DNA of 9,264 nucleotides from an uncultured Gemella sp. (GTDB lineage Bacteria; Bacillota; Bacilli; Staphylococcales; Gemellaceae), in assembly GCA_945869755.1 (NCBI GenBank), contig CAMBPW010000035.1, positions 1 through 9,264 of the forward strand, in the 5' to 3' direction. Below the pieces are notes generated by a model. The model worked only from the letters and a program-made list of their open reading frames with translations. It was not told the DNA's origin and ran no database searches. Below, in pieces: positions 1 to 7,005 of the stretch. The translations under genes were made by a program, and so were the position numbers. The first letter of the stretch is position 1. Every line of letters begins with the position of its first letter.

Positions 1-833
1 ATTTGTGGTCTTTCTAATAAACGCATATTATATTCTTCTAATTCTTTATTAATAATTTTATAATCTTCATAAGGAATTCTACCATCAGTTGCAGACATAT
101 CAACAACATGAACTATAACTTTCGTTCTCTCAATATGTCGTAAAAATTGATGCCCAAGTCCAACTCCTTGACTAGCTCCTTCTATTAATCCAGGCAAGTC
201 TGCCATAACAAAACTTTTATGATCTTTTGTTTCTACGACTCCTAGATTAGGAACTAATGTAGTAAAATGATATTCTGCAATTTTAGGTTTAGCTTTTGAA
301 GTTATTGATAGTAAAGTTGATTTTCCTACAGAAGGAAATCCAACTAATCCAACATCAGCCATAAGTTTTAATTCTAATGTTAGATTTCTTTCTTCTCCAG
401 GTTCTCCATTTTCTGCAATTTCTGGTGCTGGATTTGAAGGAGTAGCAAATCTACAATTTCCACGTCCTCCACGTCCTCCACGAGCAACTATTACTTCTTG
501 TTCATGTTGAGTTAAATCTGCTAAAATTTCTCCTGTGTCAGTGTCTTTAATTACTGTTCCAGGTGGAACAATTAAATATAAATCTTTCGATTTTCTCCCA
601 TGCATTCCTTTACTCATTCCATTTTCACCATTAGGTGCAACGAATTTCTTTTGGTAACGATAGTCCATAAATGTACGCAGTCCTTCATCAACTTTGAAAA
701 CTACGTTAGCACCTCTACCACCATCTCCACCTGCTGGTCCACCTTTTGGAACATATTTTTCTCTTCTAAATGCAACCATTCCGTTACCACCATCTCCGGA
801 ACGGACATATATTTTGACCTCATCTATAAACAT
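1..833 (-). CDS. obgE: GTPase ObgE/CgtA, partial (3' end outside window)
   Basis: Obg-family GTPase, a ribosome-associated protein that acts in large-subunit maturation and stress signalling in the cytoplasm. The first 277 codons are visible, against about 430 in the family, so the rest of the G domain and the C-terminal domain run off the window. The glycine-rich Obg fold fills residues 1-158, with GDGGNG at 14-18 and GGPAGGDGGRG at 31-41. The G domain follows, with P-loop GFPSVGKST at 165-173, the TT pair of switch I at 191-192 and DLPG (G3) at 212-215. G4 and G5 are not reached. The start is fixed by an AGGAG about 7 nt upstream and by the conserved MFIDEVKIYVRSGDGG beginning. It lies downstream of a tRNA operon but has its own promoter. 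Identification is secure. Confidence 0.97.
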   Translation of the reverse strand, partial: MFIDEVKIYVRSGDGGNGMVAFRREKYVPKGGPAGGDGGRGANVVFKVDEGLRTFMDYRYQKKFVAPNGENGMSKGMHGRKSKDLYLIVPPGTVIKDTDTGEILADLTQHEQEVIVARGGRGGRGNCRFATPSNPAPEIAENGEPGEERNLTLELKLMADVGLVGFPSVGKSTLLSITSKAKPKIAEYHFTTLVPNLGVVETKDHKSFVMADLPGLIEGASQGVGLGHQFLRHIERTKVIVHVVDMSATDGRIPYEDYKIINKELEEYNMRLLERPQ

Positions 834-874
834 AATATTCTCCTACTATTCTTACTTTTAATTTTCACATTACA

Positions 875-883
875 ATTATAACA
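875..883 (-). promoter_or_regulatory. obgE promoter, extended -10
   Basis: Read on the minus strand the site is TGTTATAAT, a perfect TATAAT with the upstream TG of an extended -10. No good -35 lies at 16-18 nt (TTTAAT at 18 nt is the nearest), which is common for extended -10 promoters. The leader to the obgE ATG would be about 35 nt. The -10 overlaps a palindrome-like site, TTACAATTATAA at 870-881, listed among the findings. Confidence 0.7.
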
Positions 884-904
884 TAAAGTAATGTAAATAT
901 TAAA

Positions 905-928
905 CAAAAATTACAATTGTAATTTTTG
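905..928. repeat. 24-bp perfect palindrome upstream of obgE
   Basis: All 12 base pairs are symmetric. The core TACAATTGTA at 912-921 matches the TACANNTGTA dyad bound by CopY/BlaI/MecI-type repressors. A near copy, TTACAATTATAA at 870-881, overlaps the obgE -10. The palindrome sits between the tRNA terminator and the obgE promoter. It may be an operator, or a weak AT-only backup terminator for the tRNA operon, since the minus strand continues TTTAATATTT after it. The sequence alone does not decide between these. Confidence 0.55.
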
Positions 929-954
929 AAAAAACACTATTAGATTAATTTTTT

Positions 955-992
955 CAAAAATAAATAGGAGTGAACAAAATTTTGTTCACTCC
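955..992 (-). terminator. Intrinsic terminator of the tRNA operon
   Basis: Positions 967-992 are a perfect 26-nt inverted repeat, with arm GGAGTGAACAAAA and its exact complement. On the minus strand a T-rich tail TATTTATTTTT follows. It begins 8 nt after the tRNA-Asn 3' end, as expected for the end of that operon. Confidence 0.88.
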
Positions 993-1000
993 ACTACAAA

Positions 1001-1074
1001 CTCCACAGGCAGGACTCGAACCTGCGACCCTCTGATTAACAGTCAGATGCTACTACCAACTGAGCTACTGTGGA
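1001..1074 (-). tRNA. tRNA-Asn (anticodon GUU)
   Basis: The gene folds as a full cloverleaf. The acceptor stem pairs TCCACAG with CTGTGGA, the discriminator is G, the anticodon loop CTGTTAA carries GTT, and the T arm is GCAGG-TTCGAGT-CCTGC. The D stem (GCTC against TAGC) has one C-T mismatch. The 3' CCA is not encoded; G is followed by TTT, so CCA must be added afterwards. It is the last gene of the Gly-Ser-Asn operon, 4 nt after tRNA-Ser. Confidence 0.97.
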
Positions 1075-1078
1075 TAAA

Positions 1079-1171
1079 TGGAGGAGGAAAGGGGATTCGA
1101 ACCCCTGCGAGCTTTTACACTCCTGTCGGTTTTCAAGACCGATCCCTTCAGCCGGACTTGGGTATTCCTCC
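1079..1171 (-). tRNA. tRNA-Ser (anticodon UGA)
   Basis: This is a class II tRNA with a long variable arm (GAG-TGTAAAA-GCTC region), as serine tRNAs have. The acceptor stem pairs GGAGGAA with TTCCTCC. The anticodon loop CTTGAAA carries TGA between TCGGT and ACCGA stems, and the T arm is AGGGG-TTCGAAT-CCCCT. The CCA end is encoded at 1079-1081. The discriminator (1082) reads as U, whereas bacterial tRNA-Ser usually has G73. It is the middle gene of the operon. Confidence 0.97.
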
Positions 1172-1182
1172 TAATAAAAAAA

Positions 1183-1256
1183 TGGAGCGGGTGATGAGAA
1201 TCGAACTCACAACATCAGTTTGGAAGACTGAGGTTTTACCACTAAACTACACCCGC
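1183..1256 (-). tRNA. tRNA-Gly (anticodon UCC)
   Basis: The cloverleaf has acceptor GCGGGTG paired with CACCCGC, anticodon loop CTTCCAA carrying TCC between TCAGT and ACTGA, T arm GTGAG-TTCGATT-CTCAT, discriminator U and an encoded CCA at 1183-1185. It is the first gene of the tRNA operon, about 30 nt downstream of the predicted transcription start, and 11 nt before tRNA-Ser. Confidence 0.97.
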
Positions 1257-1294
1257 TAAATAATATTTAATTGCATTAACAACTTACAAATAAT

Positions 1295-1344
1295 ATTATA
1301 GTAAAAAGAAAAAAAAATGTCAACACTTTTTTTAAAAAAAATTT
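1295..1344 (-). promoter_or_regulatory. Consensus sigma-A promoter with UP element for the tRNA operon
   Basis: On the minus strand, TTGACA (1318-1323), a 17-nt spacer and TATAAT (1295-1300) give a perfect consensus housekeeping promoter. Just upstream, 1328-1344 reads AAA, eight T, then six A, matching the UP-element consensus AAAWWTWTTTTNNNAAA at the correct distance from the -35. Transcription should start near 1288. Such strength is typical of stable RNA genes. Confidence 0.9.
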
Positions 1345-1430
1345 AATACGATAAACGAAAAATTAAAATTTTAAAAATTTATATAACAAAAAATAATTAT
1401 TATCTTTTTCTTTAATCACTAATTATTATA

Positions 1431-1533
1431 AAATAAAAAACGTGAAAATATAAAATTATTATGAGTAGTAACAAAATAGTTAATTGTAACTATCTATACT
1501 CTAAAAATTTTACATATTATCACGTTTTATAAA
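1431..1533 (-). terminator. Large hairpin terminator at the end of the pst-pho operon
   Basis: AAAACGTGA (1437-1445) pairs perfectly with TCACGTTTT (1520-1528). Inside, further paired blocks continue: AATAT with its partner, AAAATT/AATTTT, GAGTA (1463-1467) with TACTC (1497-1501), and a 7-bp tip ATAGTTA/TAACTAT around loop ATTG (1476-1493). On the minus strand the structure ends in CACG and a T-tract TTTTTTATTT. It begins about 35 nt after the phoR stop codon, which fits an intrinsic terminator with an unusually long stem. The base symmetry would also allow folding of a plus-strand transcript. Confidence 0.75.
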
Positions 1534-1564
1534 TTTTATTTGTTTTTGATAATCAAATTTTTAA

Positions 1565-3202
1565 TTATTCTTTATTAAAAATTATTTTTATAGTTGTTCC
1601 TAAGTTTAATTCACTACATAAATCAATTTTTGCATTATGTATTGCGACAACGTTTTTTACAATCGCAAGCCCTAGCCCTGTTCCTCCAGTTAATTTAGAG
1701 TGTGAATTATCAACACGATAAAATCTTTCAAATATTCTATTTTGATGTTCTTTTGCAATTCCTATTCCACTATCATTAACTACAAAAACTATTTTATTAT
1801 TTTGCTCAACAAGTGAAATCTCAATATTTCCATTATTTTTATTATAATTTATTGCATTATCTATAACATTTTTTAAAGCATCATAAATTAATTGTCTTAT
1901 TCCTAAAATTTCTAAATCTTCAAGTTTTAATTGAATATTTATATTTTTTGCATTTAATTTTAAGTGTAGGCTTTCTACTATTTCTAAAATAAAACTTTTT
2001 AAATTAATTTTTTCAAAATGTTTATTCAAATAACCTTCATCAAGTTTTGATAATTTTATTATGTCTTGTATTAAATTTAAAAGTCTTACCGATTCTTTAT
2101 TAATTTTATTTGCAAATATTTTCGTGTCTTCTTCTTTTACTATTCCTTCAGAAATCATTTCACTCATCGCCATAATTGATGACAACGGTGTTTTTAATTC
2201 GTGAGAAACGTTAGCCGAAAATTCTTTTCTAAATCTTAAATTTTCTTCTTCTTCTGTTATATCATCAAATATTACAAATACGGCATTAGAGCCATTTTGT
2301 AATTTACTAGTTTTTGCTGTTATTTTATAAACTTTATTATCTTTATAAAATTTTCCTGAACTATTTTCTCCTTTTAAAGATTCATCTATAACATTTTTAA
2401 TTAATGTAGTGTCATCATTTTCCAAAGATGTTAAATAGTAAAAATTTTCTTTAATATTTAAAAGTTGCTTTGCCTTTTCGTTAGCTTGCAATACAATTCC
2501 GTCAGAATCTAAAACTAAAATAGATTCTTCTATATTTTCGGTAATGTGCAACATTTCAAAATTTTTAATATATAGTTGTTCTACATTTTTCTTTAGTTCT
2601 ATATTTTGTTTGTTTAGATGATTTAATAACGGTTTTAATTCTTCATACACCACATTTTTCAACGGATTTTTTAAGTCTATATTTTTTAATGGAGCAATAA
2701 TATTTCTTGATAAATTGTTAGATATAACTATTGAAAATATAATAATTATTAGTACAAATATAAAAATTGGCTGAATAAATCCTATAACAACTCCAAATGA
2801 CGATAATTGTTTATCGACTATTCGTAAATATTTTCCATCTGATAATTTTTTTACACTATATGTTTTTTGTTCAATAATGTTGTTACTATATTCAAAATTA
2901 TGCCCTTGTTTATATTTTTCAACATCTTCTTTTTTTCCGATAGTTTTACTATCTATATTATCGTATAAAATCGTTCCGTCTGTATCTAAAAGAGTAATTT
3001 GATAAGTTTGAAGTGGTAAGTTATAAAGTTCTTCTTGTCCGCTTTTTTCTACGACTTTACTTATAATTTCTAAATCTGATATAAGTCTATTGTTCTGCTC
3101 TTTATAGAAGAAGTTGTTTATATAGTAAAAAGATAATATAGCTGACAATAGTAAAGATATTAACGAAACAAATATTATTGCATTAGCTATTTTTTTTGTC
3201 AT
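1565..3202 (-). CDS. phoR: Phosphate sensor histidine kinase PhoR
   Basis: Membrane histidine kinase that phosphorylates PhoP when phosphate is short; 545 aa, close to the B. subtilis PhoR size. Transmembrane helices at about 6-28 and 137-161 flank an extracellular sensor of about 105 residues with a Cache/PAS-like stretch (67-82). A weak HAMP-like linker (161-212) and a cytoplasmic PAS domain (about 218-320) follow. The H-box is FSANVSHELKTPL with H334 as phosphoacceptor. The ATPase domain has the N box KNVIDNA (N445, N449), G1 DSGIGI (477-482), F box RIFERFY (489-495) and G2 GGTGLGL (506-512). Nothing essential is missing. The ATG lies 3 nt after the phoP stop with an AGGA about 10 nt upstream. 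It is last in the operon. The specificity call rests on the pst/phoU/phoP context. Confidence 0.92.
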   Translation of the reverse strand: MTKKIANAIIFVSLISLLLSAILSFYYINNFFYKEQNNRLISDLEIISKVVEKSGQEELYNLPLQTYQITLLDTDGTILYDNIDSKTIGKKEDVEKYKQGHNFEYSNNIIEQKTYSVKKLSDGKYLRIVDKQLSSFGVVIGFIQPIFIFVLIIIIFSIVISNNLSRNIIAPLKNIDLKNPLKNVVYEELKPLLNHLNKQNIELKKNVEQLYIKNFEMLHITENIEESILVLDSDGIVLQANEKAKQLLNIKENFYYLTSLENDDTTLIKNVIDESLKGENSSGKFYKDNKVYKITAKTSKLQNGSNAVFVIFDDITEEEENLRFRKEFSANVSHELKTPLSSIMAMSEMISEGIVKEEDTKIFANKINKESVRLLNLIQDIIKLSKLDEGYLNKHFEKINLKSFILEIVESLHLKLNAKNINIQLKLEDLEILGIRQLIYDALKNVIDNAINYNKNNGNIEISLVEQNNKIVFVVNDSGIGIAKEHQNRIFERFYRVDNSHSKLTGGTGLGLAIVKNVVAIHNAKIDLCSELNLGTTIKIIFNKE

Positions 3203-3205
3203 ATA

Positions 3206-3889
3206 CTATATATCCTTTCTAAATTTAAGACCTATCCCTCTCACAGTTTCAATATTTTTAGCAATAGTTTTTAATTTTAATCTTAAACTACTAACATGAA
3301 CGTCTAATGTTCTGCTATTCCCTTGGAAATCATAACCCCATATTTGTTCAAATATTAAATCTCTAGTCAAAACTTTTCCTTTATTTTTCAATAGAAGAAG
3401 CAATAATTCATACTCTTTTAATGTCAAATCTACTACTATTCCGTTTTCTGTTACTATTCTTTCTGTAACATCAATACACAAATTATTGTGAACTATTTTA
3501 GTTTCAACAGCAATATTTTTATTTCTATTTATTCGACGTAAAGTAGCTTTAATTTTAGAAATTAATTCTAATACACTAAACGGTTTTGTCATATAATCGT
3601 CTGCTCCGCTATCAAATGCTACTACTTTATTGTATTCTTCATTTCTTGCGGTCAACATAATAACATAAATATCATCTAATTTTTTATTTTCTCTAATTTC
3701 TTTTAATATTTCTAAACCATTTTTATTAGGTAACATTACGTCTAGTATTAAAATATCAACTGAATTATTTTCTAAAAAATTTATTAAATTTGTGCCATCT
3801 TTAAAAATTTCAACTTCATAATTATTAGCTTTTAAAGCATAACTTAGTAATTCTTGAATACTAATATCATCTTCTACAATTACTATCAT
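3206..3889 (-). CDS. phoP: Phosphate response regulator PhoP (OmpR family)
   Basis: DNA-binding response regulator, 227 aa, typical of the OmpR/PhoB class. The receiver domain (1-118) has the acidic pocket E6/D7/D8, phosphoacceptor D50 in LILDVMLP, T80 and K102 (TKPF). A winged-helix domain (about 128-226) follows, with recognition helix RTLDVHVSSLRLKL (193-206) and the wing TVRGIGLKF. Once phosphorylated by PhoR it should bind direct repeats of TTAACA type; such repeats lie upstream of pstS, so the operon is probably self-activated. The start ATG has GGAG 7 nt upstream, inside the phoU stop (TAAGGAG), which suggests coupled translation. No separate promoter was seen. Confidence 0.94.
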   Translation of the reverse strand: MIVIVEDDISIQELLSYALKANNYEVEIFKDGTNLINFLENNSVDILILDVMLPNKNGLEILKEIRENKKLDDIYVIMLTARNEEYNKVVAFDSGADDYMTKPFSVLELISKIKATLRRINRNKNIAVETKIVHNNLCIDVTERIVTENGIVVDLTLKEYELLLLLLKNKGKVLTRDLIFEQIWGYDFQGNSRTLDVHVSSLRLKLKTIAKNIETVRGIGLKFRKDI

Positions 3890-3900
3890 ACAGTAACTCC

Positions 3901-4539
3901 TTACTCATGATGACCCGTTAAATAAAATGTTATCCACTCTGCTATGTTCGTAGAATGATCTGCAATTCTTTCAAAATATTTCGCAACTATTAATATATCA
4001 ATAACTTCTTCTTCATCATGATGTTCATTTTTAATATATTCTATTATATCACGTTTAATATCAAGATATAAAGTATCAACTTTTTCATCTAAATCAATAA
4101 CTTCTTTTGCTAAATTTAAACTTCTTTCTCGCACAGAACGAATTGCTTTATCTAACATTTCTTTTACTATATTTGCCATTTCAGTCATAGCTTCTTTATC
4201 TGGAGCATAGTTTAAATTAGTAATTTTTGTTAAGTTACTAATATCACAAGCCTGATCACCTATACGTTCAATATCAGTAATCATTTTTAATAGCGATGAA
4301 ACATTACGCAAATCTTTCGCCACAGGCTGTTGCTGAATAATAAATCTAATACAGTCATTTTCTATTTCTTGTTCAAGGCGATTAATCTTTTCTTCTATTT
4401 CTAATATTTGACTATGATTATTAGTAGTTGCATTTAAAAAATCGTCAATTGCAAAATCTAGTGCTTCATGACACATCTCTGCCATTTCTGCCAACTTATA
4501 TTTTAATTTTAATAAATCTTCTTCAAATCTTCTACGCAT
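3901..4539 (-). CDS. phoU: Phosphate transport regulator PhoU
   Basis: Cytoplasmic all-helical protein of 212 aa that links the Pst transporter to PhoR and holds the Pho response down when phosphate is plentiful. It has the two tandem three-helix PhoU repeats with their metal-binding motifs: E91-RIG-D95-QAC-D99 in the first and E190-RIA-D194-HST-N198 in the second, the last ligand being Asn instead of Asp. MITDIERIGDQACDI and the RRRFEEDL beginning are family hallmarks. The start has AGGAG about 7 nt upstream, made in part by the pstB stop codon TAG (TAGGAG), so phoU is tightly coupled to pstB. Length and context leave little doubt. Confidence 0.96.
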   Translation of the reverse strand: MRRRFEEDLLKLKYKLAEMAEMCHEALDFAIDDFLNATTNNHSQILEIEEKINRLEQEIENDCIRFIIQQQPVAKDLRNVSSLLKMITDIERIGDQACDISNLTKITNLNYAPDKEAMTEMANIVKEMLDKAIRSVRERSLNLAKEVIDLDEKVDTLYLDIKRDIIEYIKNEHHDEEEVIDILIVAKYFERIADHSTNIAEWITFYLTGHHE

Positions 4540-4548
4540 ATTTATCTC

Positions 4549-5298
4549 CTATCCAAATCTTCCAGTTATATAATCTTCTGTTTTTTGATTTTTTGGATTA
4601 AAGAACAATTCGTTCGTTTCTCCAAATTCAATTACTTCTCCTTGCAAGAAAAATGCTGTATTATCTGATATTCTCGTTGCCTGTTGCATATTGTGAGTAA
4701 CTACTGCAATTGTGTAATTATCTTTTAAACTTAAAACTAGCTCTTCTATTTTTGCTGTTGAAATAGGATCTAACGCACTCGTCGGTTCGTCCATAAGTAA
4801 AACATCTGGATTAACTGCCAACGCTCGAGCAATACAAATTCTTTGTTGTTGCCCTCCAGATAAAGCTAATGCACTTTTATTTAATTTATTTTTTACATCT
4901 TCCCAAATTGCCGCACCTTTTAGTGCTTCTTCTACAATATAGTCTAACTCTTCTTTATTTTTAATTCCGTGAGTACGTGGACCGTAAGCGATATTGTCAT
5001 AAATACTCATAGGAAATGGATTAGGTTTTTGGAAAACCATCCCTACTTTTTTTCTCAAGTCATTAGGATCCATTTGTTGAATATTTGCTCCATCTAACAA
5101 AATTTCTCCCGTAATTTTACAGCCATCTACTAAATCGTTCATTCTATTTAAAGATTTTAAAAATGTACTCTTCCCACAACCACTTGGTCCAATAAAAGCT
5201 GTTACTTTCTTTTCTTCAATACCCATATTAATTCCTTTAAGTGCGTGAAAATCACCATAATGTAATTGTATATCTATTGCTTCTATTTTTTTATTCAT
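4549..5298 (-). CDS. pstB: Phosphate ABC transporter ATP-binding protein PstB
   Basis: ATPase subunit of the high-affinity phosphate importer, bound to the inner face of PstC/PstA. The 249-aa length is normal. All ABC motifs are intact: Walker A GPSGCGKST (37-45, K43), Q-loop Q90 in VFQKPNPFPMSIYDN, a PstB hallmark, signature LSGGQ (146-150), Walker B VLLMDEP (166-172, E171 catalytic), D-loop SALD and switch H202. The C-terminus GRFG is typical of PstB. AGGAG lies 6 nt before the ATG. It follows pstA by 20 nt and leads directly into phoU. Confidence 0.97.
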   Translation of the reverse strand: MNKKIEAIDIQLHYGDFHALKGINMGIEEKKVTAFIGPSGCGKSTFLKSLNRMNDLVDGCKITGEILLDGANIQQMDPNDLRKKVGMVFQKPNPFPMSIYDNIAYGPRTHGIKNKEELDYIVEEALKGAAIWEDVKNKLNKSALALSGGQQQRICIARALAVNPDVLLMDEPTSALDPISTAKIEELVLSLKDNYTIAVVTHNMQQATRISDNTAFFLQGEVIEFGETNELFFNPKNQKTEDYITGRFG

Positions 5299-5318
5299 TT
5301 GTCGCTCCTAAATTTTAA

Positions 5319-6155
5319 TTATTCTCCTAGCAATTTAGCCGATATTTTTTTATCTATAAACAATGATAATAAATTAATCAATACTACTACTGCTAATAAT
5401 ACTAATGCCGTAGCATATGACTTTTGTGCATTAATACCTTCACTCCATAATGCAAACATATGAACTGCAAGAGTTCTACCTGCCGTATCATAGGATGATG
5501 ATATTTGTGCTACTGTTCCTGCCGTATAAATTAAAGCTGCACTTTCTCCAAAAATTCTTCCTATAGAAAGTGTAATACCAGAAAATATTCCAGGTAAAGC
5601 TGAAGGTAAAATTATTTTGTAAATTGTTCTTAATTTTCCTGCTCCTAAACCGTAACTACCTTCTTTTAAACTACTAGGCACTATTTTCAACGCCTCTTCC
5701 GTACTAATAATAATTAAAGGTAATATCATTATTGACAATGTAAATATACCTGACGTAATACTATATCCTTTAAATACTATATTAACAAATAATAATGTTC
5801 CAAACAAGCCATAAACTATTGACGGTGTACTTTGTAAAGTTTGAATAGCTATTCTTATAAATTTTACTAATTTATTATTTTTATCTGCATATTCATTCAA
5901 ATAAATTGCAGCACTAACTCCTATAATTACAGAAATTAATAATGTAAATATAACAACAGTTAAAGTGTTTATAATAGCAGGCATTAGCGATACATTTTCA
6001 CTATTATACTTTAGTGCAAACATATCAAAACTTAAACTACCTATCCCTTTATAAACTATATATGCAACTATACTAAAAAGGCTTATTGCACAAATTAACA
6101 TTGCAAAATATACTATAAACTTTAAAAATTTAGCTTCTAATTTTCTATTTTTCAT
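5319..6155 (-). CDS. pstA: Phosphate ABC transporter permease PstA
   Basis: Integral membrane half of the phosphate channel; 278 aa, typical length. About six hydrophobic helices are visible (roughly 12-34, 58-85, 104-127, 135-152, 185-208, 247-268). The cytoplasmic EAA loop that docks on PstB is at 154-190 (EALKIVP...GLGAGKLRTIYKIILPSA). LQSTPSIVYGLFG (107-119) and GRIFGESAALIYTAG (199-213) are conserved PstA/PstC segments. The ATG has GAAAGG 8 nt upstream, within the end of pstC, whose stop is 3 nt from the start. PstA rather than PstC is inferred from gene order and the shorter loop before the first conserved block. Confidence 0.95.
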   Translation of the reverse strand: MKNRKLEAKFLKFIVYFAMLICAISLFSIVAYIVYKGIGSLSFDMFALKYNSENVSLMPAIINTLTVVIFTLLISVIIGVSAAIYLNEYADKNNKLVKFIRIAIQTLQSTPSIVYGLFGTLLFVNIVFKGYSITSGIFTLSIMILPLIIISTEEALKIVPSSLKEGSYGLGAGKLRTIYKIILPSALPGIFSGITLSIGRIFGESAALIYTAGTVAQISSSYDTAGRTLAVHMFALWSEGINAQKSYATALVLLAVVVLINLLSLFIDKKISAKLLGE

Positions 6156-6158
6156 ATA

Positions 6159-7004
6159 TTAAACCTTTCTCGTAAAATAATTTAAAACTATATTAACTAA
6201 AAATGTAATAACTAACAACACTAACGCAGTTGCAACAAGAGATTCTCTATGCAATCCAGTTGCATATCCCATTTCTAATACAATATTACTTGTTAATGTT
6301 CTAGCACCTTCAAGAAGTGATAACGGAATACGAGCTTGATTTCCAGTTACCATTATTACTGCCATAGTTTCACCAATAGCACGTCCCATTGCTAAAATAA
6401 TACTCGTTATAACTCCAGATTTTGCTGCAGGAACTATTACTGTAAAAATTGTACGCTCTTTTGTAGTTCCAAGACCTAATGCACCCTCATAATAACTTTT
6501 ATCAACACCACGTAAAGAAGTTTCACTAAGAGTTATAATAGTTGGTAAAATCATTATTCCTAAAACAATTCCTCCAGCTAAAACACTACTTCCACTAACA
6601 CGAAAAGTATCACGAATAAATGGCACAATAACCATAACACCAAAAAATCCGTAAACTACTGACGGAATTGAAGCAAGCAAATTAATTCCCTGTTTTAAAA
6701 TTCCGTAATATTCTTTTTTCGCATAAAAAGCTAAATATATAGCACTAAGTAACCCAATAGGTGTTGCAATAATTAATGCTAAAAAGGTAATATAAAATGT
6801 CGTTACTATCATCGGAAAAATACCGTACGCATTAGCAATAGGTTTCCAACGATTAGTTCCTATAAAATCTAAAAATCCAATTTTAGAAATTCCACTAAAT
6901 CCAGTTTTTATTAAAAAAGCGAATATTAAAATAACAAAAACTATAGATAAAATCGCACAAAATGCGAAAAAATATTTCGCAAAATTTTCTCTTTTATTTT
7001 TCAC
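6159..7004 (-). CDS. pstC: Phosphate ABC transporter permease PstC (GTG start)
   Basis: Partner permease of PstA in the inner membrane; 281 aa from the GTG start. Six hydrophobic segments flank the EAA loop (ETSLRGVDKSYYEGALGLG, then the TIFTVIVPAA block). Conserved SIPSVVYGFFG and GRAIGETMAVIMVTGN are PstC hallmarks. The open frame can be extended to a TTG at 7022, but a strong AAGGAG (7012-7017) lies inside that extension and is spaced 7 nt from the GTG at 7004, so GTG is the better start. With it, the gene begins 1 nt after the pstS stop rather than overlapping it, and the ribosome site is formed by the last codons of pstS. Translation is probably coupled. Confidence 0.95.
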   Translation of the reverse strand: MKNKRENFAKYFFAFCAILSIVFVILIFAFLIKTGFSGISKIGFLDFIGTNRWKPIANAYGIFPMIVTTFYITFLALIIATPIGLLSAIYLAFYAKKEYYGILKQGINLLASIPSVVYGFFGVMVIVPFIRDTFRVSGSSVLAGGIVLGIMILPTIITLSETSLRGVDKSYYEGALGLGTTKERTIFTVIVPAAKSGVITSIILAMGRAIGETMAVIMVTGNQARIPLSLLEGARTLTSNIVLEMGYATGLHRESLVATALVLLVITFLVNIVLNYFTRKV

Positions 7005-7005
7005 T

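Larger units (their letters stand above)
1257..1564. other. Gene-free AT-rich intergenic region
   Basis: This stretch of about 308 nt lies between phoR and the tRNA operon. It holds the tRNA promoter and UP element (1295-1344) and the large hairpin terminator of the phosphate operon (1431-1533). Positions 1345-1430 are almost pure A/T with short mirrored A and T runs. I see no coding frame, RNA gene or mobile element in that part. Confidence 0.8.

Noticed and set aside
600..881. Plus-strand open frame of about 93 codons opposite obgE
   Set aside because: It lies wholly antisense to conserved obgE codons and the obgE promoter, has no ribosome site and shows no recognisable protein features.
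1047..1259. Plus-strand open frame of about 70 codons
   Set aside because: It runs antisense through the three tRNA genes; its translation is an artefact of tRNA sequence, often seen as false proteins in databases.
1345..1430. Possible small gene or RNA in the A/T-rich stretch
   Set aside because: Frames are short, lack ribosome sites, and the pairing seen is what mirrored A and T runs give by chance.
5266..5463. Plus-strand open frame of about 65 codons over pstB/pstA
   Set aside because: It is antisense to two well-conserved genes, has low-complexity composition and no upstream ribosome site.
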